64,000 bases of DNA from a bacterium (GCA_016125155.1 WGMI01000013.1:92024-156023), one strand, 5' to 3'. Positions 54,704 through 63,897 are shown, counted from the first letter of the stretch. The notes: generated from the sequence alone by a model not told the origin. Made by a program: numbers and translations.

Positions 54704-57016
54704 TTAGGTAAACGAATGGTGAAGTACGCCTCCGGTTTCGAGGGTCTGTGCGCGATCGAACAGCCGGAACGCCACCGCTCCTCCCGATCGATGCCGGACC
54801 TCGACCCCCGCTTGGGTGACCGACACTTCGAGCACTGCTGAGCGAAACTTGAGGTGAAAGGCATAGGCTTTCCAGGCTGAGGGAAGGGCAGGTTCGAGAA
54901 TCATGTCGGCTCCTTCCCAGCGCATGCCTCCAAACCCTTGAACCACACTCATCCAACTGCCTGCCATACTCGTGATGTGCAGCCCCTCGGCCACCTCGTG
55001 GTTGTAGTCGTCCAAATCGAGGCGAGCTGTTCTCAAATACAGTTCGTAGGCCTTGTCGATGCGGCCGATTCGCGCGGCCAAAATCGAGTGGACGCAAGGA
55101 GAAAGCGAGCTTTCGTGTACCGTGAGCGGCTCGTAGAAATCGAAGTTCCGCTCCATTTGACCGCGGTCGAAGTCTTCCTCGAACAAATAAACGCCTTGGA
55201 GCACATCGGCCTGTTTGATGTAACAAGAGCGAAGAATGCGGTCCCATGACCAGTGTTGGTTGATGGGGCGTTCTGCCGGGGGCAGTTGGGCCGCGGGGAT
55301 CAACTCTTTGTCGAGAAATCCCTCGTTTTGGATAAAAATGCCCCCTTCAGCGTCTTCGGGCAACCAAAGGTGCGCGCAAATGTGCTTCCAACGTCCACGT
55401 TCGCCCGCTGCGTCGAAGCCCAACTTTTCGAGGATATCTTGGGTTTTCCGGGTGTCGAGCCCCGAGGCTATATCGATGGCCGATCCCGCGTAGTGGAGAC
55501 ACCAACACGCAATGTAGCTGGTGTACCAGTTGTTGTTAACGTTATTTTCGTATTCGTTCGGACCGGTCACCCCGTGCATCACAAAGGCTCCGCGTTTCTC
55601 GCTCCAATGCACCCGCTGCGCCCAAAACCGCGCAATGCCCACGAGCACCTCGATGCCTCCTTCGAGCAGATAAGCCGAGTCTTGGGTATGCCTCAGATAG
55701 TTGTAGACGGCAAAAGCGACGGCCCCGTTGCGGTGAATTTCTTCGAAGGTGATTTCCCATTCGTTGTGGCACTCTTCCCCGTTCATGGTCACCATGGGAT
55801 AGAGCGCGGCACCGCGGTGGAATCCCAACTTGGCAGCGTTCTCGATGGCCTTGGTCAGGTGTTTGAATCGGTACGTCAGCAACTGCCGCGCTACCTTGGG
55901 CTCGGCGGTGCCTAGGTAAAAGGGCAGGCAATAGGCCTCGGTGTCCCAGTAGGTGCTGCCCCCGTATTTCTCGCCCGTAAACCCCTTGGGGCCGATGTTG
56001 AGCCGCTCGTCTTCTCCCGTATAAGTCTGGTGGAGTTGAAAAATGCTGTAGCGAATTCCTTGTTGCGCCTTGACGTCGCCTTCGATACGGATGTCGCCCA
56101 ACTCCCATTTTTGTGCCCAACGGTCTTTGTGTTCTTCGAGCAGGGCTTCGAAGCCCACTCTTCGCGCTTCGGAGGCCCGTTCGTCGGCTTGTTTCAGAAG
56201 GGTTTCGGGGGCGTGGTCGAGGCTGCTGAGTACGGATACGTATTTGGTGAGGATCAGGGTTTTGCCCGCTGGAACCTCGGCCTGAATCCGATTGGACACG
56301 TACATCGATTGCTGGACGGTCTCGGGATAGACCGTCAATGGTTTGCCATCGAGCGTCAAATCGAAGCGGAAAGCGGCCGCAACGCGGAAGTCGAGCTTGC
56401 GGGTACGGGCGCTGAGCACCGCTTTTTGACTCCCTACCTGGGCGTCGAGACCCTCCCAAAAGCCTTCGTCGTAGTTGCTGTCTTTGTTGCGCACATCGAA
56501 GTCGAGATAGGGCTCGAGTTCCAAATTCAAAGACCGGTCGAGGGCGGTGATGCGGTATTCGATGGCGCCGATTTCGGGCCGGGCCATGCTGACGAAGCGC
56601 TTGGCTGACAGCGACAAACGACTTCCATTGTGCATGCGCACCACGGCTTGACGGCTCAACAAGGCATCGCGGAAATCAAGTTCTCGGACAAAGTCGGACA
56701 CTTCAACGCGGTTCAAGTCGAGGTTTTCCCCATGCACCCCGACCCGAATGCCGATCCAATTGACGCTGTTGAGCACCTTGGCGAAATACTCGGGATAGCC
56801 GTTTTTCCACCAACCTACGCGGGTCTTGTCGGGATAATAGACCCCGGCCACATAGCTCCCCCTCAAGGTGGGTCCCGAATAGTCTTCTTCAAAATTGGCG
56901 CGCTGGCCCATATGCCCGTTGCCGATCGAAAACAACGCTTCAGATCGCTCCAAATTTTCCGCTTCAAAGCCGCGTTCGACCAGTTTCCATTCGTGCGGTT
57001 CGAGATAGGAGTGCAT
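54704..57016 (-). CDS. GH65 glycoside phosphorylase (probable maltose phosphorylase)
   Basis: A 770-residue GH65 protein, cytoplasmic. SIGNGHMGQRANFEEDYSG starts the N-terminal domain; the (alpha/alpha)6 barrel has KGFTGEKYGGSTYWDTEAYCLPFYLG and the catalytic glutamate in HGVTGPNEYENNVNNNWYT. It splits an alpha-glucosidic disaccharide with phosphate to beta-glucose 1-phosphate and glucose. Maltose is the likely substrate given the amylase genes and pgmB beside it; trehalose or kojibiose cannot be excluded. Confidence 0.92.
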   Translation of the reverse strand: MHSYLEPHEWKLVERGFEAENLERSEALFSIGNGHMGQRANFEEDYSGPTLRGSYVAGVYYPDKTRVGWWKNGYPEYFAKVLNSVNWIGIRVGVHGENLDLNRVEVSDFVRELDFRDALLSRQAVVRMHNGSRLSLSAKRFVSMARPEIGAIEYRITALDRSLNLELEPYLDFDVRNKDSNYDEGFWEGLDAQVGSQKAVLSARTRKLDFRVAAAFRFDLTLDGKPLTVYPETVQQSMYVSNRIQAEVPAGKTLILTKYVSVLSSLDHAPETLLKQADERASEARRVGFEALLEEHKDRWAQKWELGDIRIEGDVKAQQGIRYSIFQLHQTYTGEDERLNIGPKGFTGEKYGGSTYWDTEAYCLPFYLGTAEPKVARQLLTYRFKHLTKAIENAAKLGFHRGAALYPMVTMNGEECHNEWEITFEEIHRNGAVAFAVYNYLRHTQDSAYLLEGGIEVLVGIARFWAQRVHWSEKRGAFVMHGVTGPNEYENNVNNNWYTSYIACWCLHYAGSAIDIASGLDTRKTQDILEKLGFDAAGERGRWKHICAHLWLPEDAEGGIFIQNEGFLDKELIPAAQLPPAERPINQHWSWDRILRSCYIKQADVLQGVYLFEEDFDRGQMERNFDFYEPLTVHESSLSPCVHSILAARIGRIDKAYELYLRTARLDLDDYNHEVAEGLHITSMAGSWMSVVQGFGGMRWEGADMILEPALPSAWKAYAFHLKFRSAVLEVSVTQAGVEVRHRSGGAVAFRLFDRAQTLETGGVLHHSFT

Positions 57017-57042
57017 CGTTCCTTCTTTAAGAGATGTATGGT

Positions 57043-57699
57043 TTAGGAAAGCCGCTCCAGCAAGGCTGTGGGCAGAAGATCGAGAAACCCGGGAATGCGC
57101 ACTTCGGCTTCGGACAACTCGCTGGCATGGCCCACGCCAACGGCCTTCATACCAGCCCGGTGTGCAGCTTCAATGCCCGCTTGTGCATCTTCAAACACAA
57201 CGCAGCGGTCTGGAGCTACCCCCAAGGCGCGGGCCCCGAGCAAAAAAACCTCGGGATCGGGCTTGGAGCGTTGGGTGCTGTTCCCGTCGACGACAGCGTC
57301 GAATTGGGCCCTGAGTCCCAAACGATCCAAAATAAGGGGCGCATTCTTGCTCGCGGAACCCAAGGCCACGGGTATGCCCAGCGCGCGGCATTGGCTCAAG
57401 AATTCGGAAACTCCCGGCAGTATCTCATCGGGCTGCATCTGCTCGACGTACGAGAGATAGTCTCGGTTTTTGCGGTCGAGCGCCTCGGCAAACTCGTCTG
57501 GACACAGGGTCTTATCACCCCACTTCAGGATACGGTTCAACGATTCGACCCGGCTCACTCCTTTGAGTTGCTCGTTTTGCTCCTCGTCAAAGCCGATGCC
57601 AAGGCCTTCCGCCAAGCGCTTCCACGCCCAAAAGTGGTATTTGGCCGTATCGACAATCACCCCGTCTAAATCAAATAAAAACGCTGGTTGGGTCGACAT
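57043..57699 (-). CDS. pgmB: Beta-phosphoglucomutase
   Basis: A 218-residue HAD enzyme converting beta-glucose 1-phosphate to glucose 6-phosphate. FLFDLDGVIVDTAKYHFWAWKRLAEGLG contains the Asp nucleophile and cap residues; LKGVSRVESLNRIL, VALGSASKNAP and VFEDAQAGIEAAHRAGM complete the family pattern. The ATG at 57699 is preferred to one three codons upstream. It lies 26 bases upstream of the GH65 gene and uses its product. Confidence 0.95.
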   Translation of the reverse strand: MSTQPAFLFDLDGVIVDTAKYHFWAWKRLAEGLGIGFDEEQNEQLKGVSRVESLNRILKWGDKTLCPDEFAEALDRKNRDYLSYVEQMQPDEILPGVSEFLSQCRALGIPVALGSASKNAPLILDRLGLRAQFDAVVDGNSTQRSKPDPEVFLLGARALGVAPDRCVVFEDAQAGIEAAHRAGMKAVGVGHASELSEAEVRIPGFLDLLPTALLERLS

Positions 57700-57711
57700 A
57701 CTGCCCATCGA

Positions 57712-58641
57712 TCAATGGGAGGGGTTCCCCGCTTCGAGCTGTTCGACGATGCGCTTCCGCTCGAAGTGATACTGCACCAACCCATCGAGGGGGCGGGCCA
57801 CCACTTGCCCCAATTGCACTTGAGCCTCTTCGAGCACCGAGCCGAGCAAGTCGCGGAAATGCCATGCCACACTGCCCACAAAGTTGACTTCGACCGATCG
57901 CGCCTCGGGATAGCACAAAATGTGGATGTCGCGAAACAGCCGAAACCCTTCGCGCACAGTGTCCTGTACCCACGGTTCGGCTGGGTGCTGACCGAGCAGG
58001 CGGGCAAAAGAAGCCAACCACACATTGGCGTTGGGTTTGTTGTATACCGATTCGAAGATGGCTTCTTTGGTCAATTTGAGATCGACCCTGAGCGCATGGT
58101 CGAGCACCGGGGGCAAGGCGCGGTACAAATAGGCCGCGAGGAGTTTTTTGCCCAGCCAACTCGCAGAGCCCTCGTCTCCGAGGATATAGGCCAAGGCAGG
58201 AACCTCTTCGCGCAGGTTCTGACCGTCGAAATACACCGAGTTTGACCCCGTTCCGAGAATGCAGGTGATTTCAGGACATCCGCGATACGTCGAATAGGCC
58301 GCCGAAAGCAAATCGTGGTCAACATCGATGCGCGCATGGGGGAATACCTCGGCGAGCCCGCTGTGGACAATGGCATTCAGCTGTGGGCTGCTGCACCCTG
58401 CTCCGTAGAAAAACAACCGCTCGACCCCTTCAGCCCAGGGGCGCATTTTCGGCTCAGAACGCAGGGTGGTCGCGATAAAATCAGCACTGTGGAAATAGGG
58501 GTTGAACCCCATGGTGGCAAAGCGAAAGTGCTCTTTTTGTTGCCGGTCCAAACCGATCCAATCGCATTTGGTCGATCCGCTTTCGGCTATCACAATCAAT
58601 CCGTTGGCCCCGGCCATCAATTCCATAGACGTGGAAAACAT
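57712..58641 (-). CDS. BadF/BadG-type N-acetylglucosamine kinase-like ATPase
   Basis: A 309-residue ASKHA-fold kinase. VIAESGSTKCDWIGLD is the first phosphate motif, GAGCSS and DHDLLSAAYST follow, and CILGTGSNSVYFDG and ILGDEGSASWLGKKLLAAYL match the N-acetylglucosamine-kinase-like group common in Bacteroidota. The sugar phosphorylated is unproven. ATGs at 58641, 58626 and 58617 are all possible; the last gives the usual N-terminus. It is the first gene of the maltodextrin operon, 12 bases before pgmB. Confidence 0.85.
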   Translation of the reverse strand: MFSTSMELMAGANGLIVIAESGSTKCDWIGLDRQQKEHFRFATMGFNPYFHSADFIATTLRSEPKMRPWAEGVERLFFYGAGCSSPQLNAIVHSGLAEVFPHARIDVDHDLLSAAYSTYRGCPEITCILGTGSNSVYFDGQNLREEVPALAYILGDEGSASWLGKKLLAAYLYRALPPVLDHALRVDLKLTKEAIFESVYNKPNANVWLASFARLLGQHPAEPWVQDTVREGFRLFRDIHILCYPEARSVEVNFVGSVAWHFRDLLGSVLEEAQVQLGQVVARPLDGLVQYHFERKRIVEQLEAGNPSH

Positions 58642-58730
58642 GAGGGCGAAAGATACAACAACGACCTCAGGAGGCGTTGGTGTTCAAACGACACTTTTCG
58701 CGGCCATCCGCTCAGGTGATTGGGCGGTGG

Positions 58731-60800
58731 TTATTGCTTGACAACGGCCAGGCGACCGAATTGATCGCCAGAGCGGTAGCTAAGTCCGTAGACCCCCGGA
58801 GCGCAGCCCAGCGGCCATTCTATTTTCCAGGGACCCGAACCGTTCGCGGTCTGCTCAAAAACGGTCCGCCCCAGGGCATCGACCAAAGCCCACTCGACCG
58901 AGGTGCCCGAGAACGAGGGGCCAGGTTGAAGCCAGAATCCCGTCTCCGAGGACGGATTCGGAAAGACCCTAAACCCGGGTTGGGAGAGCTCCGTTTCAGA
59001 AAGAACCCCGTTGAGTTCCACTTGATCGAGGTAGAGGTCGTTGGCCCCTTCGGCGCTGAATTCGAAGCGGAATACTACGGGAGTTCCCTGCCCCAGCAAA
59101 CCGGCCAAGTCGACCGTGGCTTCCCTCCAATCGGCGGGCCCGGGCATAAATTCTGTGGTACTGTTTAAGGTCGTGTTGGTGCTCAATTGATTGCCCCCGA
59201 TGACGCGGAGCGTAGTCCAGGTCTGACCGCAGTCGGTGCTGGCCAACACGCGCAACGCGCTGAGTCCTGCCGCCACCCGCTTTTGAAAGGCGTATTGAAA
59301 ACGCAGCTCGGCCTGGGTAAACAGACTCAGATTCATCGGCTGAGAGATCAAATCGTCGACCTGTCCATTGGTCGTGATGAACGACCGGATCCTCAGTCCT
59401 CCGCCCCCGGAAAAACCGACGCTCTGGAGTTCAAAGGGTACATCGTCTTGATGGGACACCACCGTCCATTCGGCATTGGGCACCGTTCCTTGATCGAAGC
59501 CGCCCGAGAGCAAAATCGGCGCCGGGAGGGTATTTTGAGCGACCCGTATGGCGCCTGCCACCGTGGTTTGTTCGCTGCCCGCCGCGTTGGTGGCCGTCAG
59601 GGTGACGTCGTATTCGCCGGGTGTGTTGTAGGTGACCAAGGGATTGGGTTGGGTGCTGCTCGACGGACTGCCACCGGGAAAAGACCAGGTGTAGCTCGGC
59701 GCATTCCCGCCTATGACCGCAGCCTCGAACTGCACACTGCCTCCAGCGCAGACCACAGAAGTCTCTTGCCGAACAAGGGGCGTTGGCGTGCACACCTGGC
59801 CCGTAAGCCCAGTGGCGGTCAAGTTGGCCCCGGACGTAACATCGCCCCGGAGCGCGAACTGGGCGATGGAGTTCTTCATAATGGTCTTTTGCCCTTGGGT
59901 AAAGGTATTTTGACAGTCTTCGTCGCTGTAGTCCATGTAGTTCTCGAGCATATCCGGCAAGTCCGGATTGTCATTGGTACAGGTATTCGCACTCAAGCCA
60001 CAACCCGATGAGGCCAAGGCCACCGGAGGGGTGTCGGCCACTTGATCGCCTCCGCTGCAGCCCCCTTGAAAGGGATGGCGCAACCCGAAGTAGTGCCCGA
60101 CTTCATGGGTCAAAGTGCGTCCTTCGCTGTCGGGCACGGCGCTCCCGATGGTGCCCACCCGGTCGTGTCGCATCACGATGCCATCGAGGCTGGCGGGCTG
60201 ATTGACTGAAGGCGGATAGGCGTACCCCAAAACCGTTCCCCCGCTGATGTTGATGTTGATTGAACGCACCACCCAAACGTTGAGGTACTTGGTGTTGTCC
60301 CAGGAGATCAGGCTCTTGACGTTGTCGTTGGCGTTGATGCTGAGCGAAGACTGCACCCGGTTGATGCCGTTCGTACAGTTGCCCGAAGGATCGAGGGTGG
60401 CGAGGCGGAATTCGATTTCCGGATCGGCGGCTACGGGTTGAAACACCGCCCTCAGATTCGAGGCATCGGCGTTTTGACGGCGAAAATCACGGTTGAGGAT
60501 CTCGAGTTGATCGAGAATTTGGGCATCGGAAATATTGTCGCTTCCGTCGGCGTAAATAATGTGGAAGACCACAGGTACGAGGTGTACAACCGCTTGTTGG
60601 GTCTCGGAAGCCAAGGCGGGGGCAAACAGCTGGGCGTCGGCTTCGGCCCGGGCACGTGCCCAATCGGGATCGGAAGACTGGCGTTCGAGGAGCACATCGA
60701 ACCCGCAGATTTCCTGAGCAAGGGCAGGCGGGAAAACGGTCAGGACAGAGAAAGAAAGAGCGGCGAGGCAGCGAGCCAACCTCGAGAACGAAAACAGCAT
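58731..60800 (-). CDS. M43-type zinc metalloprotease with PKD domain and T9SS tail
   Basis: A 689-residue secreted protease. Signal peptide (to PALAQ); catalytic domain with VPVVFHIIYADGSDNISDAQILDQLEILNRDFRRQN and zinc motif HEVGHYFGLRH (about residues 230-240); a PKD domain (SYTWSFPGGSPSSSTQPNPLVTYNTPGEYDVTLTATNAAG); a jelly-roll-like adhesion region; and a type A T9SS sorting domain (FRVFPNPSSETGFW...GVYGLSYRSGDQFGRLAVVKQ). The combination is standard for pappalysin/ulilysin-like exported proteases of Bacteroidota. The ATG at 60800 precedes the signal; the frame opens further upstream. Confidence 0.93.
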   Translation of the reverse strand: MLFSFSRLARCLAALSFSVLTVFPPALAQEICGFDVLLERQSSDPDWARARAEADAQLFAPALASETQQAVVHLVPVVFHIIYADGSDNISDAQILDQLEILNRDFRRQNADASNLRAVFQPVAADPEIEFRLATLDPSGNCTNGINRVQSSLSINANDNVKSLISWDNTKYLNVWVVRSININISGGTVLGYAYPPSVNQPASLDGIVMRHDRVGTIGSAVPDSEGRTLTHEVGHYFGLRHPFQGGCSGGDQVADTPPVALASSGCGLSANTCTNDNPDLPDMLENYMDYSDEDCQNTFTQGQKTIMKNSIAQFALRGDVTSGANLTATGLTGQVCTPTPLVRQETSVVCAGGSVQFEAAVIGGNAPSYTWSFPGGSPSSSTQPNPLVTYNTPGEYDVTLTATNAAGSEQTTVAGAIRVAQNTLPAPILLSGGFDQGTVPNAEWTVVSHQDDVPFELQSVGFSGGGGLRIRSFITTNGQVDDLISQPMNLSLFTQAELRFQYAFQKRVAAGLSALRVLASTDCGQTWTTLRVIGGNQLSTNTTLNSTTEFMPGPADWREATVDLAGLLGQGTPVVFRFEFSAEGANDLYLDQVELNGVLSETELSQPGFRVFPNPSSETGFWLQPGPSFSGTSVEWALVDALGRTVFEQTANGSGPWKIEWPLGCAPGVYGLSYRSGDQFGRLAVVKQ

Positions 60801-60924
60801 GAGCGGGAAATTTCTGAAGGGGTTGTTAAAGCAAAAATAAACCATAAATGCAAAGGCTTGACCCTGCGATCCATTCGTTGGAAGGTTCGACAAACAGGGT
60901 TTCTGAATAAATTTCGCCAAAGGG

Positions 60925-60957
60925 GTTTGTCATCAACGAGAAAGGTTTGTAATTTTG
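60925..60957 (+). promoter_or_regulatory. Promoter of the rplM-rpsI operon
   Basis: TTTG (60925-60928), 21 bases, then TAATTTTG (60950-60957). Both match the phylum's -33 and -7 elements. The predicted transcript start near 60963 leaves a leader of about 160 bases before rplM, unusually long for this window. Confidence 0.55.
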
Positions 60958-60961
60958 CAGC

Positions 60962-61121
60962 CCGTTTTCTGTCGAGTACTTTGATTTGTCTAAGTGTATT
61001 GATCTGAGCCTCTGGACGCTGTAAGGCGTCTTGTAGGAGAGAGAGAACCGCACACCAGGCAATCGATTTCGGAGACAGCAAGCATTCAGAGACCTCGGAA
61101 CAACGACAACGCACAGCAACA
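60962..61121 (+). promoter_or_regulatory. Long rplM leader with hairpin, possible autoregulatory RNA
   Basis: The space between the predicted promoter and the rplM start holds no gene. It has a stem GACGC-TGTAAG-GCGTC (61015-61030) and purine-rich stretches after it. Ribosomal-protein leaders often bind their own product; that is inferred here from length and hairpin only. Confidence 0.4.
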
Positions 61122-61577
61122 GTGGACGCTCTCTCTTATAAAACAGTCTCGGTCAACAAAGCTCAGGCCGACAAGCAATGGGTTTTGGTGGATGCCGAAG
61201 GACAAAGCCTTGGTCGCATGGCCAGCAAAGTGGCCAAGCTGATCCGTGGAAAGCACAAGGTGAGCTTTAGCCCGAATGCCGATTGTGGCGACAACGTCAT
61301 CATCATCAACGCCTCTAAGGTGGCCTTGACCGGCAAGAAGTGGGACGACAAGGAATATGTTAGCCACACGGGTTATCCCGGGGGCCAAAAGTTTGTGAGC
61401 AGTCTCGAATTGTTCCAAAAGAGCCCGATCAAGCTGATTGAAGCTTCGGTGCGCGGCATGTTGCCGAAGAACCGCCTCGGTCGCGAGCTGTTCCGCAATC
61501 TGCACGTCTTTGAAGGCACCGAGCATCCGCACGGCGCCCAGCAACCCACGGTGATTAACCTGAACGACTTCAAATAA
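61122..61577 (+). CDS. rplM: 50S ribosomal protein L13
   Basis: A 151-residue L13. WVLVDAEGQSLGRMASKVAKLIRGKHKVSFSPNADCGDNVIIINA and KKWDDKEYVSHTGYPGG, then ASVRGMLPKNRLGRELFRNLHVFEGTEHPH are fully conserved. The start is a GTG (61122), with no ATG available in frame near the N-terminus. rpsI follows after two bases, the standard pair. Confidence 0.97.
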   Translation: MDALSYKTVSVNKAQADKQWVLVDAEGQSLGRMASKVAKLIRGKHKVSFSPNADCGDNVIIINASKVALTGKKWDDKEYVSHTGYPGGQKFVSSLELFQKSPIKLIEASVRGMLPKNRLGRELFRNLHVFEGTEHPHGAQQPTVINLNDFK

Positions 61578-61579
61578 GC

Positions 61580-61978
61580 ATGGCCTTGATTCACAGCCTT
61601 GGACGCCGCAAGACGGCCGTAGCCAGAGTATACCTCCAGCGCGTTGAAACCGCCGACGATGCCACCATTGTGGTGAACCACCGCGACTACAAGGATTATT
61701 TCGGCACCCCTGCCTTGCACTACAAAATCGAGCAAGCGCTTCGCGCCATCGATGCCTTTGGACAGTACAAAGTCAAGGTGAACGTAGAAGGCGGCGGCAT
61801 TACGGGTCAAGCTGAAGCCATCCGCCTCGGCATTTCCCGTGCCTTGTGCGAGGAAAACCCCGAGAACCGCACCACTTTGAAGCCCGAAGGCTTCCTGACC
61901 CGCGACCCCCGCATGGTGGAGCGCAAAAAGTTTGGTCAGAAGAAGGCCCGCAAGCGCTTCCAGTTCTCCAAGCGTTAA
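61580..61978 (+). CDS. rpsI: 30S ribosomal protein S9
   Basis: A 132-residue S9 (slightly longer than many) with HSLGRRKTAVARVYLQ, VNVEGGGITGQAEAIRLGISRAL and the basic C-terminus ERKKFGQKKARKRFQFSKR that reaches the P-site tRNA. It follows rplM by two bases. Confidence 0.97.
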   Translation: MALIHSLGRRKTAVARVYLQRVETADDATIVVNHRDYKDYFGTPALHYKIEQALRAIDAFGQYKVKVNVEGGGITGQAEAIRLGISRALCEENPENRTTLKPEGFLTRDPRMVERKKFGQKKARKRFQFSKR

Positions 61979-62080
61979 TTCGCTCCGTATTTCGCAATCA
62001 ACTTCCAAACTTCCGGGACTGTCGTGGTTTTGGCCACGCGCTACCCGGGGGTTGTTTAACCTGAGCTTAAACCCAAGGAC
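61979..62080 (+). promoter_or_regulatory. rpsB leader with small hairpins
   Basis: The gap between rpsI and rpsB has CGTGG-TTTTGG-CCACG (62023-62038) and GGTT-GTTT-AACC just after it. S2 is known to regulate its own mRNA in other bacteria; whether these hairpins do so here is not shown. No TAnnTTTG element is evident. Confidence 0.3.
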
Positions 62081-62842
62081 ATGGCCAACATCGACGTAAA
62101 AGAACTGCTGGACGCAGGGGTGCACTTCGGTCACCTGACCCGCAAATGGCATCCCAACATGGCGCCCTACATCTTCATGGAGCGCAACGGGATCCACATC
62201 ATCGACCTGCACAAAACGGCCTCCAAGCTGGAGCAAGTGGGACTGGTGATGCAAAAGATGGCGTCTCAAGGCAAGAAGATTCTCTTCGTCGCCACCAAGA
62301 AGCAAGCCAAAGAAATTGTGGCCAACCACGCCGAGCAAATGAATATGCCCTACATCGTAGAGCGCTGGCCCGGTGGAATGTTGACCAACTTTGTAACGAT
62401 TCGCAAGGCGGTCAAGAAGATGTCGAACATCGACCGCATGAAGTCTGACGGTACGTTTGATACGCTTTCGAAGCGCGAGCGTCTGCAGGTAGATCGTCAG
62501 CGCGCCAAGCTCGAGAAGAACCTGGGTTCGATTGCCGAGATGAGCCGGCTGCCGGCGGCTTTGTTTATCGTGGACATCAAGCGCGAGCACATCGCGGTAG
62601 CCGAAGCCCGGAATTTGGGCATCCCGACCTTTGGCATCGTGGATACCAACTCCAACCCGTTTGAGATCGACTATGCGATCCCGGGCAACGACGATGCAAG
62701 CAAGAGCATTGCCATCCTCATGAAGCACGTTACAAACTCGGTTTTGGCGGGATTGAGCGAGCGGAAGGAGGAGCGTGAAAAGCCGGGCGATGAAAAAATT
62801 CGCCGCAAAGCAGAACGCGTAGGCACCGAGGACGACGAATAA
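62081..62842 (+). CDS. rpsB: 30S ribosomal protein S2
   Basis: A 253-residue S2. VKELLDAGVHFGHLTRKWHPNMAPYIFMERNGIHIIDLHKT, KKILFVATKKQAKEIV, RWPGGMLTNFVTIRKAVKK and PAALFIVDIKREHIAVAEARNLGIPTFGIVDTNSNP are typical. Upstream of tsf in the usual order. Confidence 0.97.
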   Translation: MANIDVKELLDAGVHFGHLTRKWHPNMAPYIFMERNGIHIIDLHKTASKLEQVGLVMQKMASQGKKILFVATKKQAKEIVANHAEQMNMPYIVERWPGGMLTNFVTIRKAVKKMSNIDRMKSDGTFDTLSKRERLQVDRQRAKLEKNLGSIAEMSRLPAALFIVDIKREHIAVAEARNLGIPTFGIVDTNSNPFEIDYAIPGNDDASKSIAILMKHVTNSVLAGLSERKEEREKPGDEKIRRKAERVGTEDDE

Positions 62843-62886
62843 ACCGTCCCTTCTTAACACAAGGTTAACCGGAGTTCTCCGGTGGG

Positions 62887-62923
62887 CAGGGGCGGGAATG
62901 CGAATTTTGCCCCTGTTTTTTTT
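62887..62923 (+). terminator. Terminator or attenuator between rpsB and tsf
   Basis: Stem CAGGGGC (62887-62893) with GCCCCTG (62909-62915), then eight Ts. A second perfect hairpin, ACCGGAG-TT-CTCCGGT, lies just before it (62868-62883). An intercistronic attenuator is also known between rpsB and tsf in Escherichia coli. Confidence 0.75.
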
Positions 62924-62950
62924 GCGAACACTCAATTTACCCAAACCGCA

Positions 62951-63778
62951 ATGGCGAATATCACTGCATCGGATGTAAACAAGCTGCGTCAAATGACCGG
63001 CGCAGGTATGATGGACTGCAAACAGGCGCTTACGGAAGCCAATGGCGATTTCGAAGAGGCCATCGATGTGCTCCGCAAAAAGGGTCAAAAAGTGGCGGCC
63101 AAACGCGCCGACCGAGATGCGACCGAAGGGATTGTCTTGGCGGGTACCGCCTCCAACAACACCATCGGGGTCGTGTTTAGCCTCAACTGCGAAACGGACT
63201 TTGTGGCCAAGAACGAGGGCTATCAGAACCTGGCAAACAAGATGCTCGAAATTGCCCTGGCGAACTTGCCGGCCGATTTGGAGTCGTTCAAAGCGTTGCC
63301 CTACGACAATGGCATGTCCGTGGCCGAGAAATTGATCGAGCAAACCGGCGTGATCGGTGAAAAGATCGACATCATGGCCTACGAGAAGATCGAGGCTCCT
63401 TTTGTGGCGCACTACATCCACGCGGGCAGCAAGCTGGCGACCTTGGTAGGCATGAACAAAGAGGCCGCAGAAGCAGGTCGCAATGTGGCCATGCAGGCGG
63501 CTGCGATGAGCCCTGTGGCGCTGAACCGCGACGCGGTTTCTCAGGAGATGATCGAGCGCGAACTCGAAATTGGACGCGAACTGGCGCGCCAAGAGGGCAA
63601 GCCCGAGAATATGCTCGACAAAATTGCCGAAGGCCGTTTGAACAAGTTTTACAAGGAGAGCACGCTGGTGGAGCAAGAGTTTATCAAAGACTCCAAACTG
63701 AGCGTTGCCCAATACCTCACCTCGGTCGACAAAGACCTCGCCCTTACGGCCTTTCGCCGGGTGGGCTTGGGGGTTTAA
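62951..63778 (+). CDS. tsf: Elongation factor Ts
   Basis: A 275-residue EF-Ts, the nucleotide exchange factor for EF-Tu. ITASDVNKLRQMTGAGMMDCKQALTEANGDFEEAIDVLRKKG is the N-terminal UBA domain; FSLNCETDFVAKNEGY is the core signature. The ATG at 62951 fits the family start; the frame opens 69 bases earlier inside the terminator. A terminator follows the gene, so pyrH and frr are not part of this transcript. Confidence 0.97.
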   Translation: MANITASDVNKLRQMTGAGMMDCKQALTEANGDFEEAIDVLRKKGQKVAAKRADRDATEGIVLAGTASNNTIGVVFSLNCETDFVAKNEGYQNLANKMLEIALANLPADLESFKALPYDNGMSVAEKLIEQTGVIGEKIDIMAYEKIEAPFVAHYIHAGSKLATLVGMNKEAAEAGRNVAMQAAAMSPVALNRDAVSQEMIERELEIGRELARQEGKPENMLDKIAEGRLNKFYKESTLVEQEFIKDSKLSVAQYLTSVDKDLALTAFRRVGLGV

Positions 63779-63799
63779 GCCAACCGGACCGTTTTGATG

Positions 63800-63830
63800 A
63801 ACCGCTTTCGAAAGGAGGCGGTTTTTTTTT
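63800..63830 (+). terminator. Rho-independent terminator after tsf
   Basis: Stem AACCGC (63800-63805) with GCGGTT (63818-63823), an inner TTTCGAAA pairing, and a run of nine Ts. It closes the ribosomal protein operon. Confidence 0.85.
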
Positions 63831-63897
63831 GCTTCTCGGAGCGCATTTTATACCGATTGGCACATCCGTCCAAAACAATTTTCTAGAGCAAAAAAAA

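Noticed and set aside
61373..63712. 779-codon open frame on the minus strand across rplM-tsf
   Set aside because: It is antisense to four certain ribosomal/translation genes; long antisense frames are expected from the G+C-rich codon use here, and it has no family features.
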